A DNA stretch of 64,000 nucleotides, from positions 1 through 64,000 of the forward strand of contig NZ_FNEZ01000003.1 in NCBI RefSeq assembly GCF_900100375.1. The letters are read 5' to 3'. The notes under the pieces were generated by a model, which was given only the letters and a program-made list of their open reading frames with translations, was not told the origin of the DNA and did not search any database. The translations under genes were made by a program, and so were the position numbers. Positions 15,599-23,160 of this stretch are shown one piece after another. This DNA comes from Flavobacterium noncentrifugens. Its GTDB lineage: Bacteria; Bacteroidota; Bacteroidia; Flavobacteriales; Flavobacteriaceae. Within the stretch, counting starts at the first letter, position 1, and each line of letters opens with the position of its first letter.

Positions 15599-15838
15599 AT
15601 GAATATTGAATTGAACATACAAAATAAAAAGTTGGAATTAATCCAATGGCTTTCGACAATCGAAGATTCAACGATTATCGAAAAGATTATGGATTTAAGA
15701 AGACGTGAAAATAAAGATTGGTGGAATTCTATTTCTGAAAATGAAAAAAATTCTGTTGAGCAAGGTTTGAAAGACGCAGAATCTGGAAAGCTAAATTCAT
15801 ATTCAAACGCAAAAAAGCTATATGAAAAATGGCTATAA
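15599..15838 (+). CDS. Cassette 19: antitoxin of a RelE/ParE pair
   Basis: This 79-residue acidic, helical protein reads MNIELNIQNKKLELIQWLST, then TIIEKIMDLRRRENKDWW. This is the usual form of the small addiction-module antitoxins that precede RelE/ParE toxins in Bacteroidota. The gene overlaps the toxin gene by 17 bases. Expected roles are neutralising the toxin and repressing the promoter at 15564-15579. Confidence 0.85.
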   Translation: MNIELNIQNKKLELIQWLSTIEDSTIIEKIMDLRRRENKDWWNSISENEKNSVEQGLKDAESGKLNSYSNAKKLYEKWL

Positions 15839-16127
15839 AATTCTTTGGACAGACAATGCGCTAAAAGAATTAGAAAATACAATTGAATATCTTGAAGAAA
15901 ATTGGACCGACAGAGAATTACGAAATCTAGCTTTAAAGCTGGAAGAAACTTTAGCATATATTTCTCAAAATCCAAACCTTTTTCAGCCTTCTGATGTTAA
16001 GAAAGAAATACGTAGAGTTGTGATTTTGACTCACAATACTCTTTATTACAGAATTAATAATGATCAAATTGAAATTCTTTCTTTTTTCTCAAATCGCCAA
16101 AGTCCAAAGAAAAGAAAATTAAAGTAA
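15822..16127 (+). CDS. Cassette 19: RelE/ParE family toxin
   Basis: This 101-residue basic protein has the RelE/ParE layout: ILWTDNALKELENTIEYLEENW (helices 1 and 2), NPNLFQPS, IRRVVILTHNTLYYRI (beta strands) and IEILSFFSNRQSP with the late basic tail. Known: these toxins cleave ribosome-bound mRNA or poison gyrase; the subtype cannot be told from sequence alone. It is intact and coupled to the antitoxin by an overlap. Confidence 0.9.
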   Translation: MKNGYKILWTDNALKELENTIEYLEENWTDRELRNLALKLEETLAYISQNPNLFQPSDVKKEIRRVVILTHNTLYYRINNDQIEILSFFSNRQSPKKRKLK

Positions 16128-16136
16128 AAAACCTTC

Positions 16137-16269
16137 GCACAACCGCCGTTTCAAGAATTTGCTGGTTTTCGGTAGGTTGAACTTCTATTTTCACGAAGAA
16201 AGTTTTATCTTGGCAGAGAAAACTCAGCCCGCTGGCATCGCAAACTCGTGAAGCGGCCTAACGTTATGA
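16137..16269 (+). repeat. attC site 19
   Basis: 133 bp. R'' GCACAAC (16137-16143) matches GTTGTGC at 15521-15527; R' is GTTATGA (16263-16269). Arms GCCGTTTCAAGAATTTGC and GCAAACTCGTGAAGCGGC. Confidence 0.92.
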
Positions 16270-16304
16270 GCCATTTCTGTTAAAATCCGCATAAATTGAC
16301 AAAC

Positions 16305-16328
16305 ATATACCAGAGTTTGGTATATTTG
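16305..16328 (+). promoter_or_regulatory. Operator palindrome and promoter of parDE
   Basis: A perfect inverted repeat, ATATACCA (16305-16312) and TGGTATAT (16318-16325), overlaps an exact -7 core TATATTTG (16321-16328), 16 bases before the antitoxin start. This is the expected arrangement for autorepression by a ribbon-helix-helix antitoxin. Confidence 0.72.
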
Positions 16329-16344
16329 AAAAAATTATTTTACC

Positions 16345-16587
16345 ATGTCAAAAAACACATCAATTTTACTTGGAGATCATTTTAATAAATTCATTAGCCA
16401 TGAAGTTGAATCTGGTCGTTACAGTTCGGCAAGTGATGTTGTCAGGTCTGCCTTGAGATTATTAGAGATTGAAGAAAACAAAATAAAATGGCTCAGAAAT
16501 GAACTTGAAATCGGAGAGAAAAGTGGATTTGTAGAAAACTACGATCCAAAAAAACATCTTCAAGAAATCAGGAAAAAATATTTATGA
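16345..16587 (+). CDS. parD: Cassette 20: ParD-type antitoxin
   Basis: This 80-residue protein has an N-terminal ribbon-helix-helix domain (TSILLGDHFNKFISHEVESG, then YSSASDVVRSALRLLE), typical of ParD/CC2985-type antitoxins. The acidic, helical C-terminus (NYDPKKHLQEIRKKYL) should wrap the toxin. The stop overlaps the toxin start as ATGA (16584-16587). It is intact, although the partner toxin is broken. Its operator is at 16305-16325. Confidence 0.9.
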   Translation: MSKNTSILLGDHFNKFISHEVESGRYSSASDVVRSALRLLEIEENKIKWLRNELEIGEKSGFVENYDPKKHLQEIRKKYL

Positions 16588-16873
16588 AATATAAAATAAC
16601 GGAATCCGCTTATAGTGACTTGGATGATATTTGGCTTTATACTTTTGAGAAATGGTCTGAAATCAAGCTGACAAATATTTTGAATCCATAATTCAAGAAA
16701 TTGAATTGATGAGCGAAAATCCAGAGAAAGCTAAGGAAATGTCAAAAGTCAAATCCAATTACTTTTATTTTCGAGCTTTATTTCACTATGTGTTTTTTAA
16801 ATATGGAGATGACAAGATTGAAATCATAAGAATACTGCACAAAATGATGGATTTTTCGCAACATCTAGAATAG
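16584..16873 (+). pseudogene. parE: Cassette 20: ParE-type toxin, frameshifted
   Basis: The frame opens normally (MKYKITESAYSDLDDIWLY, TFEKWSEI) but ends at a stop after LTNILNP. A different frame continues with the rest of a ParE fold: QADKYFESIIQEIELMSENP, then NYFYFRALFHYVFF, KIEIIRILHKMMD, and stops at 16871-16873. The break lies near 16658-16664 and needs about one base lost or gained. Inferred: an inactivated toxin beside an intact antitoxin, or a sequencing error. The full product would have about 96 residues, normal for ParE. Confidence 0.82.
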
Positions 16874-16880
16874 AAACGGC

Positions 16881-17014
16881 TCATAACCGCCTGTAACCGC
16901 AATCGCGGAGTTTTCAGTAAATTGAAAGTTCATTTTCACAAAGAAATTATATCTTAGCAGAGAATACTCAGCTCGCTTTGATCCGCGACTGCGGTTAGCT
17001 GCCAAACGTTACGC
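16881..17014 (+). repeat. attC site 20 (last complete)
   Basis: 134 bp. R'' TCATAAC (16881-16887) matches GTTATGA at 16263-16269. R' is GTTACGC (17008-17014). The arms CCTGTAACCGCAATCGCGG and CCGCGACTGCGGTTAGCTG pair. The centre has CACAAAGAAATTATATCTT. Confidence 0.92.
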
Positions 17015-17047
17015 GAAAATTCAGAAAACAAACAGACAATTCAATAA

Positions 17048-18139
17048 CTTAATGCAACAAATCAGAATCATTAAATTTGTTGTAATATGGAAAGATCACG
17101 TGCACGTTTTCGCTATGATGAAAGGGTAATAATTCAGACACTCTTGACTGAAAATAGATCCATTACATACATCGCAGATATTCTTAATAGACATCGCTCC
17201 TCTGTGTTCAGAGAAGTGAAAAAATGGATCGTAAAGCCAACAGATAAATACAATGCTGACCTAGCACAATTCATTGCTTAGGACAATTATTTAAACAAAA
17301 GAAACTTAGACAAGATCAATTCTAATCAACGCTTAAAAGACTTTGTTTACTATCAGCTGGAGAATAAACTTTCTCCCGAACAAATTGCAGGAAGACTCAA
17401 TGAACTCTTTCCAAATGATAAAATTATGTCCATTTCACATGAAGCTATCTATCAACACATTTACAAAAAACGACAATCAAAGCTAGGGAAACATCTAATC
17501 TCACTTCTTCCCTATTCACATTCAAAAAGACGTCAGAAAAGGAAGGATTGTAAACATAAAAGCAGAATAAAAGATGCCTTAAGCATTGAACTTAGACCTG
17601 AACACGTAGAACTTAGAAAAGAAATCGGACATTGGGAAAGTGACCTTATTATAGGTTTAGGACAGAAAAGCGCAATAGCAACAGTCGTCGAACGAAAAAA
17701 AAGATTTGTATACATAATACCGGTAATAAGCAGGCATTCACATATCGTAACTAACGCAATAGCATATACAATGAAAGCACTAGAACCAGAGTTTCGGCGA
17801 TCCATGACTCATGACAATGGGCTGGAGATGGCAAACCATAAATGGCTAACCGACAAAACAGGAATGGATATCTATTTTGCACATCCCTATTCATCTTGGG
17901 AACGTGGAACCAATGAAAATACGAATGGTCTTATTAGACGATTCTTTCCAAAAAGAACAGACTTTTCAAAAGTTACCGCAGAACAGCTTAAACAAGCTCA
18001 AGACAGCTTAAACAACAGGCCAAGAAAAGTCCTGAAATACAAAACGCCAAATGAAATGATGGAATTGGAAATGGCAAACTTAAAATATCAATCTTTTAAA
18101 CTAAATTAGTAACTTAATTTTGGCCTTTGTTGCATTAAG
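17048..18139 (+). mobile_element. IS30-family insertion sequence, decayed
   Basis: About 1,092 bp bounded by perfect 14 bp inverted repeats, CTTAATGCAACAAA (17048-17061) and TTTGTTGCATTAAG (18126-18139), around an IS30-type transposase gene. No flanking target duplication is obvious (AATAA on the left, GTCTT on the right). It lies in the last cassette of the array. Confidence 0.85.
17087..18109 (+). pseudogene. IS30-family transposase with internal stop codon
   Basis: The first 64 residues hold the IS30 helix-turn-helix (SITYIADILNRHRSSVFREV). A TAG at 17279-17281 then interrupts the frame. The same frame continues DNYLNKRNLDKINSNQRL and on through the catalytic domain. The catalytic residues are all visible: HWESDLIIG (D), THDNGLEM (D) and GTNENTNGLIRRF (E). 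The TAG most simply derives from CAG (Gln). Length without the stop would be about 340 residues, a normal size. Inferred: inactivated by a nonsense mutation unless the stop is read through. Confidence 0.88.
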
Positions 18140-18153
18140 GTCTTGAATCCACC

Positions 18154-18267
18154 ATGCATAAAGAACTTTCAGATCTATCTCTTAAAGCTCATAAGTACTA
18201 TGCTAAAAAAAATGAAATTGAAATAATTGACAAACGCCTAAACCAATTGGTGACAAAATTGAAATAA
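18154..18267 (+). CDS. Cassette 21: small ORF after the IS
   Basis: This 37-residue frame (MHKELSDLSLKAHKYYAKKN, then EIEIIDKRLNQLVTKLK) lies between the right end of the IS and the one-arm attC remnant. It is helical and charged. It may be the tail of a gene cut by the insertion or a short gene of its own. Nothing recognisable. Confidence 0.35.
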   Translation: MHKELSDLSLKAHKYYAKKNEIEIIDKRLNQLVTKLK

Positions 18268-18283
18268 ACAAAAAGCAACGAAC

Positions 18284-18294
18284 GCCTAACCGCC
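18284..18294 (+). repeat. Degenerate attC remnant at the array end
   Basis: GCCTAACCGCC equals the R'' box plus the start of the L'' arm of other sites (for example 9766-9776 has the same CTAACCGCC). No conserved centre or GTTnnnn box follows, so the array ends here in a broken half-site. R'' does not match the GTTACGC start of this last cassette. Confidence 0.55.
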
Positions 18295-18373
18295 ATATTA
18301 ACGGCATGTTTAACTGGGATATTGGGGAATGGTTAAACAAAAAATATATATTTGTAAAAAAAATCAAAGTCTA

Positions 18374-18733
18374 ATGCAATTTTTAAAAACAATAACACTT
18401 TTGCTGGTCACGCTTATGTCTGCACAGCTTTCATTTTCCCAACAGCTAAAGAAAAACGAGAAAGCTGTTATCAAAACTCATATCTATTGTGATCACTGCA
18501 AGGAATGCGAGACTTGCGGGAAAAATTTCCAGTCTGGCCTACTGAAATTGAAAGGTGTAAAAATGTATGAGCTTGATCAGAATTATATGACGATCACTGT
18601 TTACTATAATGCTCAAAAAACAAATCTAACAACCATCAAAACCCGAATTACCGAATTGGGCTATGATGCTGATGAAATGAAAGCAGATTTCAGTTCCTAT
18701 GAAAAACTTGACAACTGTTGTAAAAAAATTTAA
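18374..18733 (+). CDS. Secreted HMA-like metal-binding protein
   Basis: The protein has 119 residues. The ATG at 18374 begins a signal peptide (MQFLKTITLLLVTLMSAQLS). The mature part is a heavy-metal-associated fold: KTHIYCDHCKECETCGKNFQ, LLKLKGVKMYELD, MTITVYYN and ITELGYDADEMK. The Cys-rich loop has four Cys, more than the usual CxxC. Known: HMA domains carry Cu or other soft metals. Here it is exported, so a periplasmic metal-binding role is likely. It is the first ordinary chromosomal gene after the cassette array. Confidence 0.8.
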   Translation: MQFLKTITLLLVTLMSAQLSFSQQLKKNEKAVIKTHIYCDHCKECETCGKNFQSGLLKLKGVKMYELDQNYMTITVYYNAQKTNLTTIKTRITELGYDADEMKADFSSYEKLDNCCKKI

Positions 18734-18786
18734 GCTGTACAGCGACAAGGATGCTTTCCGAAATTTAATTAAACGCATAAGGAACT

Positions 18787-19902
18787 TTGAAAAAAATCTA
18801 CTTTCCAAATCTGAACGGCTTACGATTTATTGCGGCGCTTTTAGTGATCATACATCATATTGAGCAAATAAAATCACTCTTAAATATTCAAAATATATGG
18901 AATTCGAGTCCATTCGTTGGCGTTATCGGCAAACTCGGAGTCGTATTGTTTTTTGTACTGAGCGGATTTTTAATCACCTACCTTCTTCTGGCAGAGGAAA
19001 AAAGCTTAAAGACCATAAATGTCAGGAATTTTTACTTCAGACGGATGCTCCGCATTTGGCCGCTTTATTTCCTGATCGTGGCGCTGGCTTTTTTCGTTTT
19101 ACCAAATATTCCTTTATTTACGCTTCCCGGCTTTGGCAAAGAAGTCGTTTATAACAATTTATTCCTTAAATTATTTTTATACGTAATTTTTTTTCCAAAC
19201 CTTGTGACAACGCTCGCCGGTATCGTACCTTATGTTTCTCATGCCTGGTCAATCGGCCCGGAAGAGCAGTTTTATCTCGTATGGCCGTTCATTCTAAGGC
19301 GCATCAGGAAATACCGAATCTATCTGATGTTGTTTATCATTTTCTTTTACCTGCTGATCAAAACGTTAATCCTGGAATTTTCACATCAGATAATAGGAGG
19401 CACACTTTTAAAAGCATTTTGGCTGGGCTTTAACATTGATTGCATGGCAATTGGCGGATTGTTTGCCGTACTTTTATTTCAAAAACACCGGCTTTTAAAT
19501 TTTTTCATAAACAAATACCTGTTCTATTTTAGCTGCATTTTTATAATTGTGATGCTTGCTAACGGAGTCGAAATTCCCCACATCCACTATGAATTTTACG
19601 CCCTGTTTTTTGGCATTATCATCTTAAATTTTGCAGCAAATGATCAGATAAAAATCTCGTTTGAAAATCGGGTTTTCAACTATCTGGGAAATATATCATA
19701 CGGATTGTACATGTACCACCCAATTGCTATTACCCTGGCAATCGTAACTGTAAAACACTTTGGTTCAAGCCTATGGATGATCTATCCGTTGACGGTTCTT
19801 TTGACAATATTGATTGCCGGATTATCGTATAAATATTACGAAACTTACTTTTTAAAGTTCAAAAATAAATTTACAGATATCGCAAGCGGTTCGAAAGTAT
19901 AA
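18787..19902 (+). CDS. Acyltransferase 3 family membrane protein
   Basis: The protein has 371 residues, probably starting at a TTG. The family start is seen (PNLNGLRFIAALLVIIHHIE, with the conserved R and H of the acyltransferase 3 fold), followed by YFRRMLRIWPLYF and SHAWSIGPEEQFYLVWPF, both hallmarks. About ten membrane helices can be traced. Known: these proteins transfer acetyl or other acyl groups to surface polysaccharides and lipids. It lies 54 bases after the HMA gene. The substrate is unknown. Confidence 0.9.
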   Translation: MKKIYFPNLNGLRFIAALLVIIHHIEQIKSLLNIQNIWNSSPFVGVIGKLGVVLFFVLSGFLITYLLLAEEKSLKTINVRNFYFRRMLRIWPLYFLIVALAFFVLPNIPLFTLPGFGKEVVYNNLFLKLFLYVIFFPNLVTTLAGIVPYVSHAWSIGPEEQFYLVWPFILRRIRKYRIYLMLFIIFFYLLIKTLILEFSHQIIGGTLLKAFWLGFNIDCMAIGGLFAVLLFQKHRLLNFFINKYLFYFSCIFIIVMLANGVEIPHIHYEFYALFFGIIILNFAANDQIKISFENRVFNYLGNISYGLYMYHPIAITLAIVTVKHFGSSLWMIYPLTVLLTILIAGLSYKYYETYFLKFKNKFTDIASGSKV

Positions 19903-19940
19903 ATGCGAAACTTTGATTTCATGAACTCAAAATCAAATCC

Positions 19941-20503
19941 ATGAGCCTCATCCCACTTACAATTTACACCTTCTGGTTTGCTTCAGAAATCCTGATCAAC
20001 CGCTTGATGCGCTCAAAAATGCAAGACCAGTCGGGAAAAGATAAAAATTCCCTCGCTTTGATTTGGGCGACAATCATCATCGGGATGACTTTGTCCATCA
20101 CCATTGCAATACGTTATCCGTTCTCAATTTCAACAAGTGTTTACGCCATCTATTTGGGCTTGTTTTTAATTTTGGCCGGAGTTATTTTCAGGGCAGTGAT
20201 CGTAAAATCCTTAGGCGCATTTTTTACCGCCGATGTCACGATCAGGGGAAAACCATAAACTCAAAACGGATGGATTTTACAAATTTCTAAGGCATCCATC
20301 CTATTTTGCTTCCTTAGTTTCTTTTGTCGGATTCGGTATTTCACTCAACAACTGGATTGCTCTGGCCATCATAACTACAGCTATTTTCACCGCATTTGCA
20401 TACCGCATTCAGGTCGAAGAAAAAGTGCTGGGTCGAATATTTCGGGCGACAATATGCCAATTATAAAAAATCCACCAAGCGAATTATTCCGTTTATTTAT
20501 TAA
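19941..20503 (+). pseudogene. Isoprenylcysteine methyltransferase-like (ICMT/NnrU) gene, two frameshifts
   Basis: Three consecutive frames together spell one ICMT-like membrane methyltransferase of about 187 residues. Frame 1 (19941 on) has the N-terminal helices to ADVTIRG. Frame 2 continues ENHKLKTDGFYKFLRHPSYF, the conserved HPSY motif. Frame 3 continues EYFGRQYANYKKSTKRIIPF to a stop at 20501-20503. The first break is at GGGGAAAA near 20245-20252, consistent with one extra base; the second is near GGGTCG at 20429-20435. Either a recent pseudogene or two homopolymer-type sequence errors. The product would sit in the inner membrane. Confidence 0.82.
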
Positions 20504-20580
20504 TAAAAAAGCGGAACTGCAACCAAGTCACAATTCCGCAAAATGTAATGATTCCCGAAAAATTTCCAATTGGAAACAGC

Positions 20581-20799
20581 TTAGTTATTCGAAGTATTTT
20601 TTCCTTCTAAATCTTTAGGAACACTTGTCGGAAGCGTATCTCCAGGCCTTTCAATACTGCTCGAATCAATTTCGGCAGCAGTTGGCCCATCCTGTTTCAC
20701 GCCATCGGTTTCCTGGGTCGCATTCGGGTTTTTACACGATGCCATAACGAAAATTCCGAAAAGCAAAACGATCATTCTAGTGGAAAATATTGATTTCAT
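20581..20799 (-). CDS. Small lipoprotein
   Basis: The protein has 72 residues. The N-terminus ends in VMASC, a lipobox with the acceptor Cys at about residue 22. The mature part is short, polar and rich in Thr, Asp, Ser and Pro, so it is probably disordered. Such small lipoproteins are common and uncharacterised in Flavobacterium. It stands alone. Confidence 0.7.
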   Translation of the reverse strand: MKSIFSTRMIVLLFGIFVMASCKNPNATQETDGVKQDGPTAAEIDSSSIERPGDTLPTSVPKDLEGKNTSNN

Positions 20800-20947
20800 A
20801 AGATTTTATTTTAGGATTAATAAGCATTTACAAATCTCAACAATAATCTGATTTTTAAGATTATACCACTTTCATTAAAAATTGCAATATTTGGCTGTAG
20901 CCAATGTGCCGCTCCTAAAAATATGTTCCTATACAATCGGATTTGAA

Positions 20948-22033
20948 TTATTCAGATTTTGCTTCCGCCTGTTTTTGAACCAATACAGCAACCAAAGTAT
21001 CGCGTCCCATAATACCCGAAAGCGTCAAGTTTCGTTGTTTGTCTTTAGCCGAAAGTGTTGCCCACAGCGTGTCGTGAAAACCTTTCGGATAACGCCAGAT
21101 GACTTTCATCGATCGGTTTTGTTTGTTGTAACTGAAATGCCCTACACGCCATCTTTTCAAACTGTTGCGCTCAAAAACCACATCGTGGTTGTCATCAAAA
21201 TACACTTTGGTCAGCATGCTGTCGCTACAGGATTTCAGGTCGATCTCACGATGGTTGATGTTTAATTTTGATACTTCATACCTTCCCGAGATTTCAGGGT
21301 GGCGGTTTGGATAATCATACAAAATAAAACAGATCACCATCGGAATGGCTACAGTCGAAAATCGCAACAATGCCAATCCAAATCGTACAAAACCCGAAAC
21401 CTTTGCCTGCCGATTCCTGCTGAAAAAGAACTCGAAAATGTTTTTCCACTCCATGAAAAACAAATAAAGCAAAGCCAGGCCGATAACAATCGCCTGAATC
21501 AGCGCACCGGTTTCAACATCATAAAAAATATCGATCAGGATAATATTGGCCACAACCGGAAACAACACAAAAGCGCCCAGCAACCTGGTTCTCCTGAAAA
21601 GCAATAACAGGCTTCCGCAGATTTGCATCACAGCAATGATCAACCCGAATGCATACGAATGCGAAAAATACACAATCGTGAGCTGTTCGCCGCTCAGGCT
21701 GCTTGCCACTTTATCTGTCAAGCCTTCAGGTGCGTAAAATTGAAGGTGAAAAATCTTTCGGCTGGCAAACATGCACAAGTCGATTGCAACAAAATAACAC
21801 AAACTTGCTTTCCAGAAATCGAGGATTTTCAAAGTATTCCATTTGCCTTTTTTTTCTGCAATCTGCCAAACCGGAATAAAAATAAGCGCCGCAAACAACA
21901 CCGAAAAACTTACTTCAGAAACCACCGAATCATACGCTTTCAACAGCAGCCTGAAAGTTTCATGGATTCCAAATAAGCCGTTAAGTCCGGCAATGGCACA
22001 AACCGCTATTTTGCGGAAAAATCCAACATTCAT
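20948..22033 (-). CDS. DoxX-like multi-pass membrane protein
   Basis: The protein has 361 residues. About seven or eight membrane helices cover residues 1-250; the arrangement of helices and KIFHLQFYAPEGL, HSYAFGLIIAVMQICG resembles DoxX-like proteins. The C-terminal 110 residues are soluble and beta-rich (ISGRYEVSKLNINHREID, KVYFDDNHDVVFE). The gene overlaps the upstream gene by 4 bases, so it is the third cistron of a padR-led operon. The function is unknown; an inner-membrane location is clear. Confidence 0.75.
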   Translation of the reverse strand: MNVGFFRKIAVCAIAGLNGLFGIHETFRLLLKAYDSVVSEVSFSVLFAALIFIPVWQIAEKKGKWNTLKILDFWKASLCYFVAIDLCMFASRKIFHLQFYAPEGLTDKVASSLSGEQLTIVYFSHSYAFGLIIAVMQICGSLLLLFRRTRLLGAFVLFPVVANIILIDIFYDVETGALIQAIVIGLALLYLFFMEWKNIFEFFFSRNRQAKVSGFVRFGLALLRFSTVAIPMVICFILYDYPNRHPEISGRYEVSKLNINHREIDLKSCSDSMLTKVYFDDNHDVVFERNSLKRWRVGHFSYNKQNRSMKVIWRYPKGFHDTLWATLSAKDKQRNLTLSGIMGRDTLVAVLVQKQAEAKSE

Positions 22034-23160
22034 CGTGACGCAATTGGCTTCTGCTGGTTCTGAAGCACGATCATCTGGATCTGCACAAAATCATTGAGTG
22101 CATCTGTCACCTTTTTTTCAGGGGCTTTAAGAATTGTTCTTGCAAGTGAAATTGGCTGCTGCCCGGATTTTATACCTTTATTATACACTTCGATATTGTC
22201 ACACAATTCCGCTATTTCCTTTTCCATTTCAGTAGAAGAACTAAAATGCATTGCTGCAGAGGAATCGCCCAAAAGCTGGCCTTTACTTTCAAAATCAGCA
22301 CTTATTTCATTGCTTCCGGTTTCTTTAAAAACCAAAAATCTTTTAATAGATTCGCAAAGGCTGAAAATATTTTTCTCCGTCGCATTTTGAAGCGGACTGC
22401 CCTGATTTCGCTCCGATTTCAAGATCATTTCATTCCTGAAAAAGTTCCCGCTGTTCATCGCATATTGTTCCCGCGTACCTGCCGGAGAGCGCACCAAAGT
22501 CAGCACCAATCCACAACCCGCAATGATCAAAATCGAAGAAACGATCGTGTTGGTCTTCGTTTCAGGATTTCGGATGCCCGTAAATAGATACACCGGCAAA
22601 AACACAAAAATCATGATCCCAATGGCAATCAGGCTCATCACATTGGCAAACGGCCAGTGCATGATCTTAAATAAAATCCAAAGGCAAATCAGGCTTGCAG
22701 CCAAGGCGCCAATGGCAACAACGGCTTTCTCCCGATTGCTTTTCTGCTCCTTGATCTTCAAGGTAAACACCAGTGGAAGAAACACAAAGCTCAAAATAAA
22801 AATCCCCAATACCAGGCAAACTGCCGCTCCGGGCCAATGTCCAAATTTCAATATCAATCCAACGGTAAGTAGAAAAGACGACACAGCGCCACTTCCAAGC
22901 ATGACTTTTTTCATTGCATAATAGTTTTTATGGGTTAATAAATTGATGGCCTCCACTTCTATTTCCCTGAGTTCGCTTTTGTAAAACCGCGAAACAGTTT
23001 GCTGGTAAAAGTGCTCGAAGTCGCCATCTTCGTCGAGATCCTGTTCAATGATGCAACAAATATGATCCAACAGGTTCTGCTGCAGGCTAACCATCCCGAT
23101 GCCACGTGCACTAATGTCACCAAGAATAAAATCTATTTGTTTGTCATTTAAGCAATACAT
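22030..23160 (-). CDS. Multi-pass membrane protein with HWP motifs, PadR-linked
   Basis: The protein has 376 residues. A soluble N-terminus (about 80 residues) is followed by helix pairs with two copies of a K-x-x-HWP motif (KFGHWPGA, KIMHWPFA), also known from GldL and other Flavobacteriia membrane proteins. A long C-terminal soluble region is rich in Glu and Ser. It overlaps the padR gene by one base and the DoxX-like gene by four, so the three are co-transcribed. Known: PadR-adjacent membrane proteins are often controlled by that repressor. The function is unknown. Confidence 0.75.
   Translation of the reverse strand: MYCLNDKQIDFILGDISARGIGMVSLQQNLLDHICCIIEQDLDEDGDFEHFYQQTVSRFYKSELREIEVEAINLLTHKNYYAMKKVMLGSGAVSSFLLTVGLILKFGHWPGAAVCLVLGIFILSFVFLPLVFTLKIKEQKSNREKAVVAIGALAASLICLWILFKIMHWPFANVMSLIAIGIMIFVFLPVYLFTGIRNPETKTNTIVSSILIIAGCGLVLTLVRSPAGTREQYAMNSGNFFRNEMILKSERNQGSPLQNATEKNIFSLCESIKRFLVFKETGSNEISADFESKGQLLGDSSAAMHFSSSTEMEKEIAELCDNIEVYNKGIKSGQQPISLARTILKAPEKKVTDALNDFVQIQMIVLQNQQKPIASR

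Larger units (their letters stand above)
1..18294 (+). mobile_element. Integron-type gene-cassette array (21 cassettes, distal part)
   Basis: Seen: 20 complete direct repeats of 133-135 bp, all in one orientation, each following one gene or a gene pair. All genes point the same way. Every repeat has terminal nnnnAAC and GTTnnnn boxes, imperfectly paired inner arms and a near-constant centre around TTTTCACGAAGAAAG. In 20 of 20 complete cassettes the GTTnnnn at the start is the exact reverse complement of the nnnnAAC at its own end. Known: this is the structure expected of attC sites and of cassettes exchanged by an IntI tyrosine recombinase. Inferred: the array is sedentary and chromosomal, because the sites are alike and the cargo resembles superintegron cargo. 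No intI or attI is present, so within this window it is a cluster of attC sites lacking an integrase. The integrase would be expected upstream of base 1. Confidence 0.93.

Noticed and set aside
1..17014. CRISPR array
   Set aside because: The repeats are long (about 134 bp), spaced by 350-1,200 bp, and the spaces contain genes in one direction. CRISPR repeats are 24-48 bp with short spacers.
1..18294. Integrase gene in the window
   Set aside because: No tyrosine recombinase motif was found. The only recombinase-type gene is the IS30 transposase. The integrase must lie outside, or be absent.
18110..18373. A complete attC site near 18284
   Set aside because: Only GCCTAACCGCC is present. The centre and the GTT box are missing, so only a remnant is reported.
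20882..21976. Overlapping + strand frames opposite the DoxX-like and HWP-motif genes
   Set aside because: They are antisense shadows of strong minus strand genes with recognisable domains.
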